Shown piece after piece: positions 47,901 to 56,120 of a stretch of DNA of 64,000 nucleotides. The stretch spans positions 1 to 64,000 of the forward strand of contig JAOTOM010004109.1 in NCBI GenBank assembly GCA_034440615.1, given 5' to 3'. A model generated the notes under the pieces. It was not told the DNA's origin and did not search any database. It saw nothing but the letters and a program-made list of their open reading frames with translations. Origin of the DNA: Ashinkailepas kermadecensis (Eukaryota > Arthropoda > Thecostraca > Neolepadidae). A program made the position numbers and the translations under genes. Every line of letters begins with the position of its first letter. The stretch's first letter is position 1.

Positions 47901-50900
47901 TTTACAGGTAACGTGACTAGGTAGGTATGCAGGCCATGTGTGATTTGCATGTTCATATACATACTTGTGTGCACACATGCGTGCTAATGTTGACCTGCTA
48001 TGTAACCCGAGTGATGTTGCACAATGTATGCGCAGTATAGATGCGGCCTTGCACGAATTTCCTGCTTATACAATATACAATATAAAATATAAATAATTAT
48101 ATAGATAGTTAAGATAATTTATTTCTACTAATAGTACTGCTGGGCCAGCTGTCCTAGCCAAGACTTGACAAGTACACAAATATTGTATTTACAGCCGCGA
48201 TCAGCAGCTGAAGGAACCGACTTCCGGCGGTATATCAATTCACCAACAACCATAAATTACCCCCTCCCCCCCCCGATTTTCACGGGTTACCAGTACTCGG
48301 TACGCCAAAATGGACCACAGAATCGAACTTAGCGCACAAAGGAACCCCAGAAGACACTATTTTACCAATTTGGCAGGCGCCTCGAATTAATGCGATTTTG
48401 AAGGCGATCTGGCCCACTGTGGGCTGGGAGGATCAGTTGGCAACTGGCCCGACCAGGTCGGAGACAAGTCACCAGGGCGGCCGTGCCGGTGCACTGACAG
48501 CACGTTAAGCTCTCGCTCAAAATTCTGCCGTTGAACTGGAAGTCACAGATCGGGTGGTGGAGCCAGTGTTCACACAACAAGCTTCCCTGGTCCATAAAGC
48601 CACCTCAGGGGGAATTTTGGCATTTTGAGTTTAAGAAATCAAGAGATAAATCAGAGTGAGAAGTATAGACACCCATCGTGGTTGACAAGGGAAGTAAAAC
48701 AATTGTTGGTGTCAAGGAACCAAGCATTAAACAGATATCCTAACTCTGAGGCTAACTTGGAGATATATGATAGCTAGAAACAAAGTTAGGTGTTTTAGGG
48801 CATATCCAAGACAGGCTGAACTTAAATTAGCTCGTGACTGTTTTGCAGTGAATGTTAAGATGAAGTTTCTACAGCTTCTACAGTTTCTATAAATTCAGCA
48901 CAGCATTCTTTACCTTCTACAACTATCAGTCTACAATTGTTGTGTGGGGCCACTGGAGATAGACGGTGAAATACTAGTTGCGGATTGTGATATAGTAGAA
49001 TCCTCAAGGAAGCAATTCTTGTCAGTTTTTACTAAGGAGAACTGAAGTGCATGTCAAAACATTGAATGTTATACTATTGCAGGGGATAAGTTAAAACATA
49101 AGTATTATCATGATGTGAATGATGTTTAACAAGATATGACTGTTGAAATGTATGTTGTCCAATAAGTTGTGGTATGTCGAGATGTGGGATGGCCGAATGA
49201 ATTGCCGTGTCAAGCTCGATTGAGGCGGTGTGTTGCTTTGGGATAGTATTGTATTAATTATCCTAACTGCTGCACTGTTGAACACGACTAATTGTCGCCA
49301 TTAGTTTGCTTATTATTGGCACAATAAAAGTGCGGGATTTGCAATGCTTGTCAAGAGAGGCTCTTGGATTTGTGATACAGAGCCATTGAACATTTGCCGC
49401 CCCGGTGGCTCAGTTGGCTAGAGTGCTAGCCTGCACTGGTCTCCCCTGTCCTGGTAACACAGGGTTCGAGCCGCTACGCGCGCTCGCATTTAGCCCCCGG
49501 CTGGGAGGGTCAGTTGGCAGCTGGCCCGATAAGGCCGGGGACGAGCTACCGGGCGGCCGTGTCGGTGGTGCATTGACGGCACGTTAAACTTTCGGTCAAA
49601 ATTCTGCCGTTGAACTGGAATTCATGGATCGGGTGGTGTGGCCAGGGTTCACGCAACAAGCTCAGCTTAGCAATAGGACCCTGGCTCATAAAGCCACCCC
49701 AGCAAGAACTCGGATTAAAATTATTTATAATATAAAAACATATACCCGGGGTTTTTAATATCGTCAACGCGAGGTCCATAGCACTATTCACGTAGCCCAA
49801 AGTCGTTTCCCCAGACATCTGCAAAATGTCTGATAAGCTCTGGGGAGAAAGCAACCTTTCTACACATATTACCGTGTCTACCGCTTAACCCAACCTAGGC
49901 GAGTCGCGCGAGCGAGAGGGGACCAGTCGCTGATGGGGAGGAGCCGACCCGGTCAACGCCCTGAACTGTCACTGGCAGGCATCACCTATTGCAACACACC
50001 GCAAAGATAGGGTCTGGTCGTCGCACTCTACCCCAGACTTTCCCCACATGTGGCTCGGTTACATGGTACATGGATGTCACAATCCCATGACGACACAATA
50101 CCCGCCGACCGGCGTCGCCACCCGGCACCCGATCTGGCTTAAGCATAACATAGCGCCGCGACAGCCGCAGCCAGTTACGTATGTACGTGCCATGACATAC
50201 CGCCGCGACAGCCGCAGCCAGGTACGTCTGTACGTGCCATAACATACCGCCGGGACAGCCGCAGCCAGTTACGTATGTACGTGCCATAACATACCGCCGC
50301 GACAGCCGCAGCCAGTTACGTATGTACGTGCCATAGCATACCGCCGCGACAGCCGCAGCCAGTTACGTATGTACGTGCCATAACATACCGCCGCGACAGC
50401 CGCAGCCAGGTACGTCTGTACGTGCCATAACATACCGCCGCGACAGCCGCAGCCAGTTACGTATGTACGTGCCATAACATACCGCCGCGACAGCCGCAGC
50501 CAGTTACGTATGTACGTGCCATAACATACCGCCGCGACAGCCGCAGCCAGTTACGTATGTACGTGCCATAACATACCGCCGCGACAGCCGCAGCCAGTTA
50601 CGTATGTACGTGCCAATACATACCGCCGCGACAGTCGCAGCCAGTTACGTATGTACGTGCCATAACATACCGCCGCGACAGCCGCAGCCAGTTACGTATG
50701 TACGTGCCATAACATACCGCCGCGACAGTCGCAGCCAGTTACGTATGTACGTGCCATAACATACCGCCGGGACAGCCGCAGCCAGTTACGTATATACGTG
50801 CCATAACATACCGCCGCGACAGCCGCAGCCAGTTACGTATGTACGTGTCGATGTCAGCGTTGGCAGGCGCCGGCCGACCGACGCCGATTCCGACAAGCCT

Positions 50901-53900
50901 GGACACATGGGAGCAGCCGTGATTAGGCTGGCAAACGCATTTCGAAAAAGGAATCAGAAGTTGACTTTGTTAGTAGATTGGCATAATGCAAATGTAGTAT
51001 CAATTCTTTCATATAAAAAAGCAATGGAAACTCTGTGGGAAACTTCAGGCCGTCATCTTCACCTCACTATTTTGCGAAGTGTTGCAGAACTCGTCAAGGG
51101 GCGGGGATGGCTGAGTGGTTAAGGTGTTGAGTTCTGGGTACCAAAGGTCCCGGGTCCAACAATCGCACCACTCAGGACATTTCCCAATCCCGCGGCACAC
51201 CGGCAAAACAGTGTGGGTGGCGCCATTAGCCGTGATCGTGCATAAAGTGCGTCGTGAAACACACAATAAGGGGACGAGTGGTCTAGGGGTAAGATGCTCG
51301 TCTCACAATCGAAAGGTTGTGGGTTCGAGTCTCACCTGTCGCTACTCTTCGCCCGCGACCAATCGGCGTGAGAGATTGGCGACGCTACATGACTCAACGG
51401 TCGACGTGTCGTAAAACCAATAACCAAACACACAATAAACAACCACAACAATAAACAGCAGCACTCGTCAAGAAGAATGTCCAAACTGATATTGATATGT
51501 ATAACCTTTCAAAGGTTACTCAACATGACTTTCGATCTGGGGCATCTTGCTTAACTAATCTTCTGAAATTTATGGAGTATGCAATTGGGTAAACTGATTA
51601 TAGATTATAGAAACACAACAGATGCGGTTTACTTACACAAGCAAAGCTTCTGATAAGGTTTTGTACAAGTGTCTAATTCATCAGATGAAGCAGCACGGTA
51701 TTGATGGAAATGATCTAGGCTGGATTGGGGCATTGGAAAGATAAGTGAAACAGAAGGCTAAATTAATGTAAATCTGAACGGAGGGATGCTTTGAGTGGAA
51801 TGCCACATGATTTCGTTCTATGTTCACTTCACTTCATCTTTGGGAACGAAAATTGAGGTAGGGCTGAGGAATATGGTGTCTAAGTTTACTAACGATATCA
51901 AGCTGGTAGGAATGGGAACAATAGTGATGAATATGGCAATATTCAACTAAACTTGAAGGAATTGAAAGTAGGCTGGTTGATGGCAGATGTCTTTTAGCGG
52001 TGATAAGTGTAAGGTCCAGCACCAATGGACACCACCAATGGCAGTCAGCACCACCAGCACCAGTGGACACCACCAGTTCCAGTCAGCACCACCAGCACCA
52101 GTGGACACCACCAGTGCCAGTCAGCACCACCAGCACCAGTGGACACCACCAGTTCCAGTCAGCACCACCAGCACCAGTGGACATCACCAGTGCCAGTCAG
52201 CACCACCAGCACCAGTGAGTACAGCAGCTCGGTGCGACGGCATGTCCGGTGCGCCATTTCCGCCGAGCCACGATTGGCGGTGCTCAGTGCTTACTCTGGC
52301 CACATTCGTGCCGCCCGCGTCCTGCAAGTCATGCCAGATCTCGCAACTGGCATCGCGGCTACACGCCTGCACCGAACATGCTGACGTCACAACTTCGCTC
52401 AGAATACGAAGTGGAACTCCACATGAGAGGCGCTGTTTTACGTTATGTAGTGATGCATTTGATGACGTTCTTGGAACTTCCTTATCGGTGCATGTAATCT
52501 GTTTGTGCCCGATTCTCCCCAGATATATGAGCATCGGCATCGCGAAATTGTTTGACTTGCCCGACACAACCGGGTCAAAAGTTCAGCTGGAGCTAGGTGA
52601 ACAAATTACTGATGTCCAAGAATCCTACTTTTTAATGCTGAGCTGCGCAGTATGGAGATAGGGATCGGGTGAATAGGGTGGAAATGATGCCCGAAGGTTT
52701 ATGGAATCATGCTTATAAATGGGAAATCATGCCTGTAAGTGTGTCGGGCGATAGATTCAGAAGCAATCTTCGGACATGTCATGCTGAAAAGATTGTCCAC
52801 GGTAGCACAGTAGGGTAGACAGTTTCATTAGAACTCCGAATATTACATTGATTGGGGTGATTCGGTCTCTCTTTTTCTCTTCTTGTAGCATTTTCCCTTC
52901 ATAGGCTTAATCCAGATGGGTCTGTGTTTTTCCTATTAGGTCATAAAACTTGATGAACCTAATGAACTAAATGAGCCTGGATCAAGGTTATTTCCTCCGG
53001 GCAGTGACACGGAACATGCGTAGCTTCGGTACGACTGAAGCGTGTGCTTGTATGCGCTTCTGGAGTTATTTGACCGCACTTAAAACGGATGAGGTACCGT
53101 CAGCTGCCGCACATCGATAGCCGACGACAGGTCATTGATGGAAGGGCATGGACGACCTACTACTGCTATGAGCCGAGCGGGGGATGCGAGGTATCCTCCT
53201 CCTGATGTATTGTGTACCTCCTGGTGAGTGTGTATGGACGGCGGCGAGATGTCCCGATACCTTCACCTATGCCACCATGGCAAGGTGACGGAGATGCTGA
53301 AAACATTGCCGATAAGGCAGCATAATGAGAGTCGATGAGTAAGCGAAAGACGAGTGGACGTCAGTGTGGATCGGCGGTGTGGGCAGAGGATCATAAGTAC
53401 ACACCAGCAGGCTCTCTCCAGCGACCGAGTGTCCTAGAGAAGCTACTTGACAGAACCTCCTCAGAGAGTTGTCTGATCACAGCTGCTTCTCGTGGCAGGG
53501 GCGGATCCACCAACCTAACGCAGCCCAACATAACCTAACATAACCTAACATAACCGAACCTGGGAAGACATACCCTCGGAGGGGCGCATTTGGCGGATAA
53601 ATTATCTGGGCGCGGGGGAGGGGATTGGACTCGAGACCGAAGGGTTGTCTTCTCGTCCAAGAAGGGTGCCTTTTCCTTTTTAAAGTGCGTCTTGGGCTGG
53701 ATAATCTGTTCAGCAGGGGTGGGGTACACTTTAACATTTCTGAAGTGGTGCTTTTCCCGACCGGAGGTGTGCCAACTTTCCATGGCGGGGGCACATGCCC
53801 TTAGTGCCCTCCCCCCCCTGTGCCCGACCACATTTGGTAAGCTTGTTGGATTTGGCTCACCACAGCTACCTCCGAGGGACCGATGCGGTCATGTCTAAAA

Positions 53901-55121
53901 CCACAGGTGCTGCGCTCGGATAACATATTACTAGATTGTGCATCCGTATCTACCCACCCGTAACATAAAATATATCATATCAACACACCATTCACTGTTA
54001 AGGTGAAGAGGTTGGGTGAATGGAGTATGACTTGACGTTCTTCCAAGATATTTCTACGTAACTGTGTGAAGTAACCAGCTGCATATGACTAGTTATCCAC
54101 ATTCTAATTCTCATCTCCCATACATACCTACATGTGCATATATATATATATAATGATACGAAGTCCCGAGTGTAACATTGTCCATACTTTTAAACCTGGG
54201 GAGCTATGCACACTATAATAGTATTGCGAACGATGAGCAGACCTGCATGGGTCGGCATCGCATTACCTGGCCATAGACAATGCATTACCAACTACGTATG
54301 GTCGTCGTATTCACCAACACACACAAATGGGCACGATTTGGACAAGGATACCGTAATCTATTTTCCGCCTAAGGATTGAGAGAAATGTAGCTGAAAAATG
54401 CATTTTAAGATGAGTAAATTTGGAGCAAAATCAGATGACAATGGTACACTTATGAAGCTGTTGCACTGCAAATGTATGTAATAAATTTAAGTAGCTTATG
54501 CAACAGCAGGCGATCATCTTCTTGTAGCAGCGCGTTTATGGCTTGGTGTCTATGCTAGGTACTTATTATGGACAGGTAAGAGTCGTTAATGTTCGAGGTA
54601 GTGAGAAATAGAAGTAGAACGTTCAGTTCGATTCTATTTCCAACCAAAATCTGGGAGTTTTCAAGCTCGCCTCGATGCCTTCGTATTATTTCCCTGTGGC
54701 GATAATCTGGTCCAGCATTCACAACATGCCAGCGCAGCCACACAGAGGTGTCAAAGCCGGTCCAGCATTTACAACATACTGGCGCAGTCACACAGAGGTG
54801 TCAAAGCCGGTCCAGCATTCACAACATGCCAGCGCAGTCACACAGAGGTGTCAAAGCCGGTCCAGCATTCACAACATACTAGCGCAGTCACACAGAGGTG
54901 TCAAAGCCGGTCCAGCATTCACAACATACTAGCGCAGCCACACAGAGGTGTCAAAGTCGTGCCACTCACCGGATATATAGAGTTGACCCAAATAATGTGT
55001 CGACGCCACTCCTTTGGTGCGTACTTGTTGATGAGTACGGCACACCTGGCCAGTATGCCGTACAGCACCAGCACCAACACTGCGACCACGGCCCATAGCA
55101 CCACCAGGTATGTACCCAGAT
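32222..55121 (-). CDS. SLC51A: Organic solute transporter subunit alpha-like protein (7 exons visible, 5' partial)
   Basis: Join, on the minus strand: 55121-54970, 45146-45073, 44462-44301, 40403-40292, 34981-34856, 33368-33242, 32391-32222. Every intron is GT-AG and every phase fits, giving 306 residues to a TAA. OST-alpha, with OST-beta, is known to move bile acids, steroids and other solutes across the plasma membrane. Seven hydrophobic segments are visible (about residues 4-22, 51-62, 76-92, 148-163, 170-196, 214-232, 252-269). Family signs are RRHIIW (39-44), FGGE (92-95), a cysteine cluster CCCCFPCC (115-122), NNGG followed by a cysteine (233-239), and the final LE...RMY segment. The known family length is near 340, so about 35 N-terminal residues are missing. 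An orthologue is not distinguished from a paralogue. Confidence 0.88.
32396..33095. repeat. 64-bp minisatellite, about 11 copies, touching the last exon
   Basis: The unit is ggcgccagatgtgtcacaca + tgataccaccgtgctctgta + taatgatacggaagcactgt + caca, with starts at 32401, 32465 and 32529 confirming the period. One unit (32595-32640) is truncated. It fills most of the 850-base last intron. Confidence 0.97.
33242..33368 (-). CDS. SLC51A: OST-alpha exon F
   Basis: 127 bp after TATGCTCGCAG. It encodes AKAGLMRFTLMVVKIQELIF, then GIAINNGGVSCTASMSSKVF. This lines up with the AKF...NGG...C...SSK pattern of vertebrate OST-alpha. It ends GCAT/GTGAGT in phase 1. Confidence 0.87.
33530..33850. repeat. 44/59-bp minisatellite, about 6-7 copies (intron 5)
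   Basis: The core unit is ttaggatatgtcatcacgga + gcgcatgtgccagagttgca + ggaa; longer copies add ttgtgtgatgcggta. Confidence 0.95.
33851..34200. other. Intron sequence, nothing recognised
   Basis: AT-rich intron 5 sequence between two minisatellites. Confidence 0.5.
34203..34722. repeat. 43-bp minisatellite, 12 copies (intron 5)
   Basis: The unit is gaatgaaacctctgcatact + gaatac(t/c)agtgtgatgatg + tacc. Left copies carry actagtg and right copies accagtg, showing that variants spread as blocks. On the minus strand each unit contains TATTCAGTATGCAG, a 3' splice-like word. Confidence 0.97.
34856..34981 (-). CDS. SLC51A: OST-alpha exon E
   Basis: 126 bp, phase 0 on both sides, after TGTTATCAG and before CGG/GTAAGC. 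It encodes TVIFVCFTIFNVASFMSAMY, then GLSMFIRATRD and a His-rich loop. It matches the family's fifth membrane segment (short hydrophobic stretch, N, S, then YGL). Confidence 0.85.
34982..35685. other. Intron 4, nothing recognised
   Basis: There are no coding motifs. cgatcatttg-type words recur at 35590-35640. Confidence 0.45.
35690..36012. repeat. 22-bp minisatellite, about 14 copies (intron 4)
   Basis: The unit is tattgtccaggtactgacct + gg. It is increasingly worn to the right. Confidence 0.95.
36013..37610. other. Intron 4, mostly unique sequence
   Basis: A short aatcaatcaatt-type microsatellite at 36385-36440 and scattered tgacct words. No gene motif. Confidence 0.45.
37615..38395. repeat. 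13-bp purine-rich minisatellite plus 8-bp repeat
   Basis: gggaaagagaaa(t/c) is repeated about 48 times. An early block has t and a later block has c at the last position. Then agagcgat/agagcgag units follow to 38395. The 250-343-codon frames on both strands (ERETGKRNGKEK and its complement) are artefacts of a unit whose length is not a multiple of three. Confidence 0.97.
38396..38490. repeat. (TA)n microsatellite
   Basis: About 45 TA units, directly before a SINE. Confidence 0.98.
38492..38835 (+). mobile_element. tRNA-derived SINE (family S2), full length with A-tail
   Basis: The head is gccgccccggtagctcagtt, with B-box gggttcgagtc. The body runs to cataaagccacccgaacaag and ends in a run of A then TA. 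It sits between two (TA)n tracts inside intron 4, sense strand opposite to the gene. Confidence 0.93.
38856..39020. mobile_element. Hairpin element with (TA)n centre, MITE-like
   Basis: The left arm, acatttacggtacataatta + ctgggaaaatgtgaat, pairs with the right arm, attcacattttccaagtaat + tatgtaccgtaaatgt, with one or two mismatches in 36 bases. The centre is mainly TA repeats. Confidence 0.8.
39021..39590. other. Intron 4, nothing recognised
   Basis: Short repeats (tttctaagtt) near 39160-39190 only. Confidence 0.45.
39595..40290. repeat. 59-bp minisatellite, about 11 copies, touching exon D
   Basis: The unit is ggcgctgacctgacccgagg + tattgtccaagcactgggct + gacctggggttgttatcta. On the minus strand it starts at the 5' splice site of the exon ending at 40292 and repeats the exon-end word CCCAGGTCAG. 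Confidence 0.95.
40292..40403 (-). CDS. SLC51A: OST-alpha exon D
   Basis: 112 bp after ATATGCGCAG. It encodes YGLRLMKTLVYQLQFTQTAY and the membrane segment FVVTLYLYTAGVY, ending IPGQ. The 5' splice site is CAG/GTTAGT (phase 0). The alternative five bases earlier, CAG/GTCAGG, would break the phase with the next exon. The following intron begins with a 59-bp minisatellite whose units repeat CCCAGGTCAG, the last ten exon bases. Confidence 0.85.
40404..42225. other. Intron 3, mostly unique sequence
   Basis: No coding motif or tandem repeat was found. The word ttacccg(c)aacacg recurs with its complement at 41260-41630 (about 130-base spacing), perhaps a worn tandem repeat. Confidence 0.4.
42226..42870. 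repeat. Repeat family R3, copy 1 (inverted relative to about 62090-62740)
   Basis: cggaaagcgctcgacgagta here and its relative at 62600-62640 (reverse complement), the ccgg..atcctcact(g/c)tct word and the tttctggaggtg/tttttggaggtgg words occur in matching reversed order. The copies are well diverged. Confidence 0.5.
42871..44290. other. Intron 3, no gene; R1-like end and a two-copy repeat
   Basis: 42880-43075 resembles the G-rich end of R1. 43985-44160 holds two copies of taaggtctggtgtcgaccct. Nothing coding. Confidence 0.4.
44301..44462 (-). CDS. SLC51A: OST-alpha exon C (FGGE and cysteine cluster)
   Basis: 162 bp after CTCTCCCCAG. It encodes YMSIGIAKFFDLCLLYFGGE, then a loop with PPVCCCCFPCCPHVRLQ. 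The clustered cysteines are a hallmark of OST-alpha proteins and are probable palmitoylation sites. It ends AGAA/GTGAGT in phase 2. A broken copy of its first 37 bases, in reverse orientation, lies at 52522-52558. Confidence 0.88.
44426..45000. repeat. Arm 1 of a large inverted duplication (exon C start, intron 2)
   Basis: The reverse complement of this stretch recurs at 52018-52558 with few mismatches in the 345 unique bases. It includes the 3' splice site and first 37 bases of exon C. Confidence 0.93.
44763..45066. repeat. Short-unit minisatellite touching exon B (intron 2)
   Basis: Units of roughly 18-21 bases, ggtgctggtggtactcact-type. It begins within a few bases of the 5' splice site at 45072, and at least three units carry GTGAGT on the minus strand. 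Confidence 0.9.
45073..45146 (-). CDS. SLC51A: OST-alpha exon B (small, 74 bp)
   Basis: It begins in phase 0 after a strong TTCTGTTTTCAG and ends ATTAT/GTGAGT in phase 2. It encodes FVCLCCLGSLIVPASDTFLN and GVGI. The position of VPAS matches the VPRxx element after the second membrane segment of the family. The intron after it opens straight into a minisatellite whose units repeat GTGAGT. Confidence 0.82.
45150..46500. other. Intron 1, no gene; SINE S2 fragment at 45308-45420
   Basis: 45308-45390 matches the head part of the S2 SINE (cactggtctcccctgtcctg, then gcgagtcgcttcacgcgctc). The rest is unrecognised. Confidence 0.5.
46503..46588. repeat. 15-bp minisatellite, 5-6 copies
   Basis: The unit is gtgggccgtccacga, a multiple of three bases. 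Confidence 0.95.
46700..47862 (+). pseudogene. Transposon-associated protein relic, split by a minisatellite born from its own coding sequence
   Basis: The left part reads GSSNDGNTARCAF, NEEAFAAVTGVDRQ, then after a 1-base shift near 46866 ELLHRMGVILQTMSSGYVID. The right part (47372 on) reads FQAYCTVTADSHVELYWWYP, MPAAFHKVSIH, LPVGLLSEEAQESRSKDVRV and LLVTSDPFISS. I recall this motif series from multi-copy transposon-like proteins of aphids, cnidarians and others, where the two parts are contiguous. Here 21 or so copies of a 22-bp unit encoding SSGYVID lie exactly between them. The superfamily was not identified. It is on the opposite strand within intron 1 of the transporter gene. Confidence 0.6.
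46905..47365. repeat. 22-bp minisatellite, about 21 copies, within the coding relic
   Basis: The unit is tcgtccggatacgtcatcga + tg (variants gataccccatcg, gatacgccatcg). The period is not a multiple of three, so all three frames stay open but alternate. Confidence 0.97.
47863..48400. other. Intron 1, (AC)n and unrecognised sequence
   Basis: A short (AC)n ends the preceding frame at 47832-47852. A C-run at 48262-48274 resembles MITE ends. Confidence 0.45.
48405..48605 (+). mobile_element. tRNA-derived SINE (family S2), 5'-truncated
   Basis: This matches the body of the S2 copies from the ggctgggagg(g/a)tcagttgg word to ccataaagccacc. The tRNA head is missing. Confidence 0.85.
48640..49060 (+). 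pseudogene. Decayed LINE, linker before reverse transcriptase
   Basis: Scattered matches to the pre-RT region of CR1-like LINEs: HPSWLTREVKQLLVSRNQAL, then SRKQFLSVFTKEN near 49000. Many stops. It may be the same element as 51480-52000. Confidence 0.45.
49394..49722 (+). mobile_element. tRNA-derived SINE (family S2), full length
   Basis: Head gccgccccggtggctcagtt, B-box gggttcgagccg, full body and the aagccaccccagcaagaact end. Almost identical to 38492-38835. Confidence 0.94.
50136..50850. repeat. 47-bp minisatellite, about 15 copies (intron 1)
   Basis: The unit is cgccgcgacagccgcagcca + gttacgtatgtacgtgccat + aacatac. Two copies carry gg..tctgt variants, showing block duplication. Confidence 0.97.
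51099..51457 (+). mobile_element. tRNA-Leu/Ser-like SINE, itself holding a younger SINE
   Basis: The head is ggggatggctgagtggttaa (type II tRNA-like A-box). gcagaactcgtcaag (51084-51098) and gcagcactcgtcaag (51458-51472) flank it as a 15-base target duplication with one mismatch. Confidence 0.75.
51270..51425 (+). mobile_element. tRNA-derived SINE (family S1) with 13-bp target duplication
   Basis: Nearly identical to 31683-31843 (ggggacgagtggtctagggg head, same tail). The target duplication aaacacacaataa lies at 51257-51269 and 51426-51438. It lies inside the older SINE 51099-51457. Confidence 0.93.
51480..52010 (+). pseudogene. Decayed CR1-like LINE reverse transcriptase
   Basis: HDFRSGASCLTNLLKFMEYA matches the conserved HGFRxGxSCxTNLL motif. 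It is followed by a degraded LDFxKAFDxVPH-like region and QHGIDG, then VSKFTNDIKL in place of the KFADDTKL motif, and WQMSFSGDKCKV matching the WxMxFNxxKCKV motif. Several stops. The catalytic aspartates are partly lost. Confidence 0.72.
52018..52558. repeat. Arm 2 of the inverted duplication, with a 38-bp minisatellite at its left
   Basis: 52018-52218 is a minisatellite with unit cagcaccaccagcaccagtg + gacaccaccagt(t/g)ccagt. 52219-52558 is an inverted copy of intron 2 and exon C start, ending exactly within the exon copy. Confidence 0.93.
52559..53495. other. Intron 1, nothing recognised
   Basis: No coding motif, repeat or RNA gene was recognised. Confidence 0.4.
53498..53819. mobile_element. 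MITE-like repeat related to 29190-29525
   Basis: The left end is caggggcggatccacc and the right end reversed is caggggggg(g)agggcac. The inside shares ggggcgc, cttttcc and gggggcacatg words with 29190-29525. No clear target duplication. Confidence 0.55.
53820..54700. other. Intron 1, nothing recognised
   Basis: Short (TA)n at 54138-54152. No coding motif. Confidence 0.45.
54710..54962. repeat. 50-bp minisatellite, 5 copies, touching exon A
   Basis: The unit is ccagcattcacaacatacta + gcgcagtcacacagaggtgt + caaagccggt. The copy nearest exon A merges with its 5' splice site (54964-54969). Confidence 0.96.
54970..55121 (-). CDS. SLC51A: OST-alpha exon A (first membrane segment)
   Basis: 152 bp. 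It follows CCCACCAG and starts with the last two bases of a split codon, so an upstream exon ending in phase 1 must exist. It encodes TYLVVLWAVVAVLVLVLYG, then a basic stretch with KEWRRHIIWVNSIYP. The 5' splice site is CCG/GTGAGT, phase 0. A 50-bp minisatellite begins within about ten bases of this splice site. Confidence 0.85.
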
Positions 55122-55310
55122 CTGGTGGGTCGGGTCACAGACGTCAAACGCTTCCATGGTCTGTCGGCGGCAGCTTACACACGTCACATAATTCTGAATA
55201 CTGCGCACACGTCAACACACTGCCGAAGCCTATCGAGATGGTCCTGCGACAACGTAGTCGGGCATGATGACAGACAGCAGGTACGACGTCGTCCAGGCTT
55301 AACGCTATTC

Positions 55311-55936
55311 AGGCGGATTCAGTTATGGGGGCACTTGTCTGATGGGGCGCCATTGCTTCGAAGGAGCGCCACTGCGAAAGTACTTGGAGGCAGGGGCAGA
55401 TACGGGGGTGGCACTGAAGGTATGTGCCCCTAAGAAAACTGGCGCCCCTTCGACAAGGAAATGGCTCAACTCCGGGAATGCTCGAGTGCATATCCATTGA
55501 ATATTTCAGCGAGAGGCGCCACGCTTAGAGGAAAATGCCCCCATTCAGTGTGTTTGAGTGCACCCTCTCGAGTGTGTCAGCCAGAGGTGCACCTTGGAAG
55601 GTAAAGTCGCTCCTCCGGAAAGGCCCGAGTGCACCCCACTCCTCAAATTTTCCAGCTGGAGGCATCCCTCAAGAGACCAAGTTCCCCCATGACAATTTCT
55701 GAACCCATCCTGCCTGGAGTGGTGTCTTTTCCTTCCGAGGGGAGCGTTTGGCCAAACATTCGAAGGGGGTCCATTCGAGCGCACTGACGAGGATCCTTTT
55801 TTCTCTCGGAGGGGCGCTTCTGACTAAAAAAAATATATAAGTTTCACTAGAGCCTTTTCTCGGCTGGAGGAGTGGCCATCTTCCATGGGAGGGAAGCACA
55901 TTCCCCCAGTTCCCTCCCCCTGTGTCTGCCCCTGAC
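55311..55936. mobile_element. MITE-like repeat related to 29190-29525, long copy
   Basis: Left end caggcggattcagttatggg; right end reversed caggggcagacacaggggg. It holds many ggggcgcc / aaggaaa words in tandem-like order. Confidence 0.5.
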
Positions 55937-55937
55937 T

Positions 55938-56120
55938 CCCAGGGCCTCATCTAACATGTTAACTAGGTGGAATGCGTCCCACCTAGTGCCGTGAAATCCC
56001 ACCTAGTGGAGTAAAAATCCCACCTAGTCAAAGGGAGCTTCAATTGAGAAGTAAACAAAAAATTCCTTCTTGTAGTTCCGGTAGCGGAAGTGATTTTTCC
56101 TTGGAACGATGCATTTTTAT
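55938..56120. repeat. Repeat family R2, copy 2
   Basis: Reverse complement of 13240-13422. It has three cccacctagtg words and the ccttggaacgatgcat border. Confidence 0.8.

Noticed and set aside
53515..53560. Telomere-like cctaac repeats
   Set aside because: Only four or five imperfect cataacctaa words inside a MITE-like element. Not a telomeric array.
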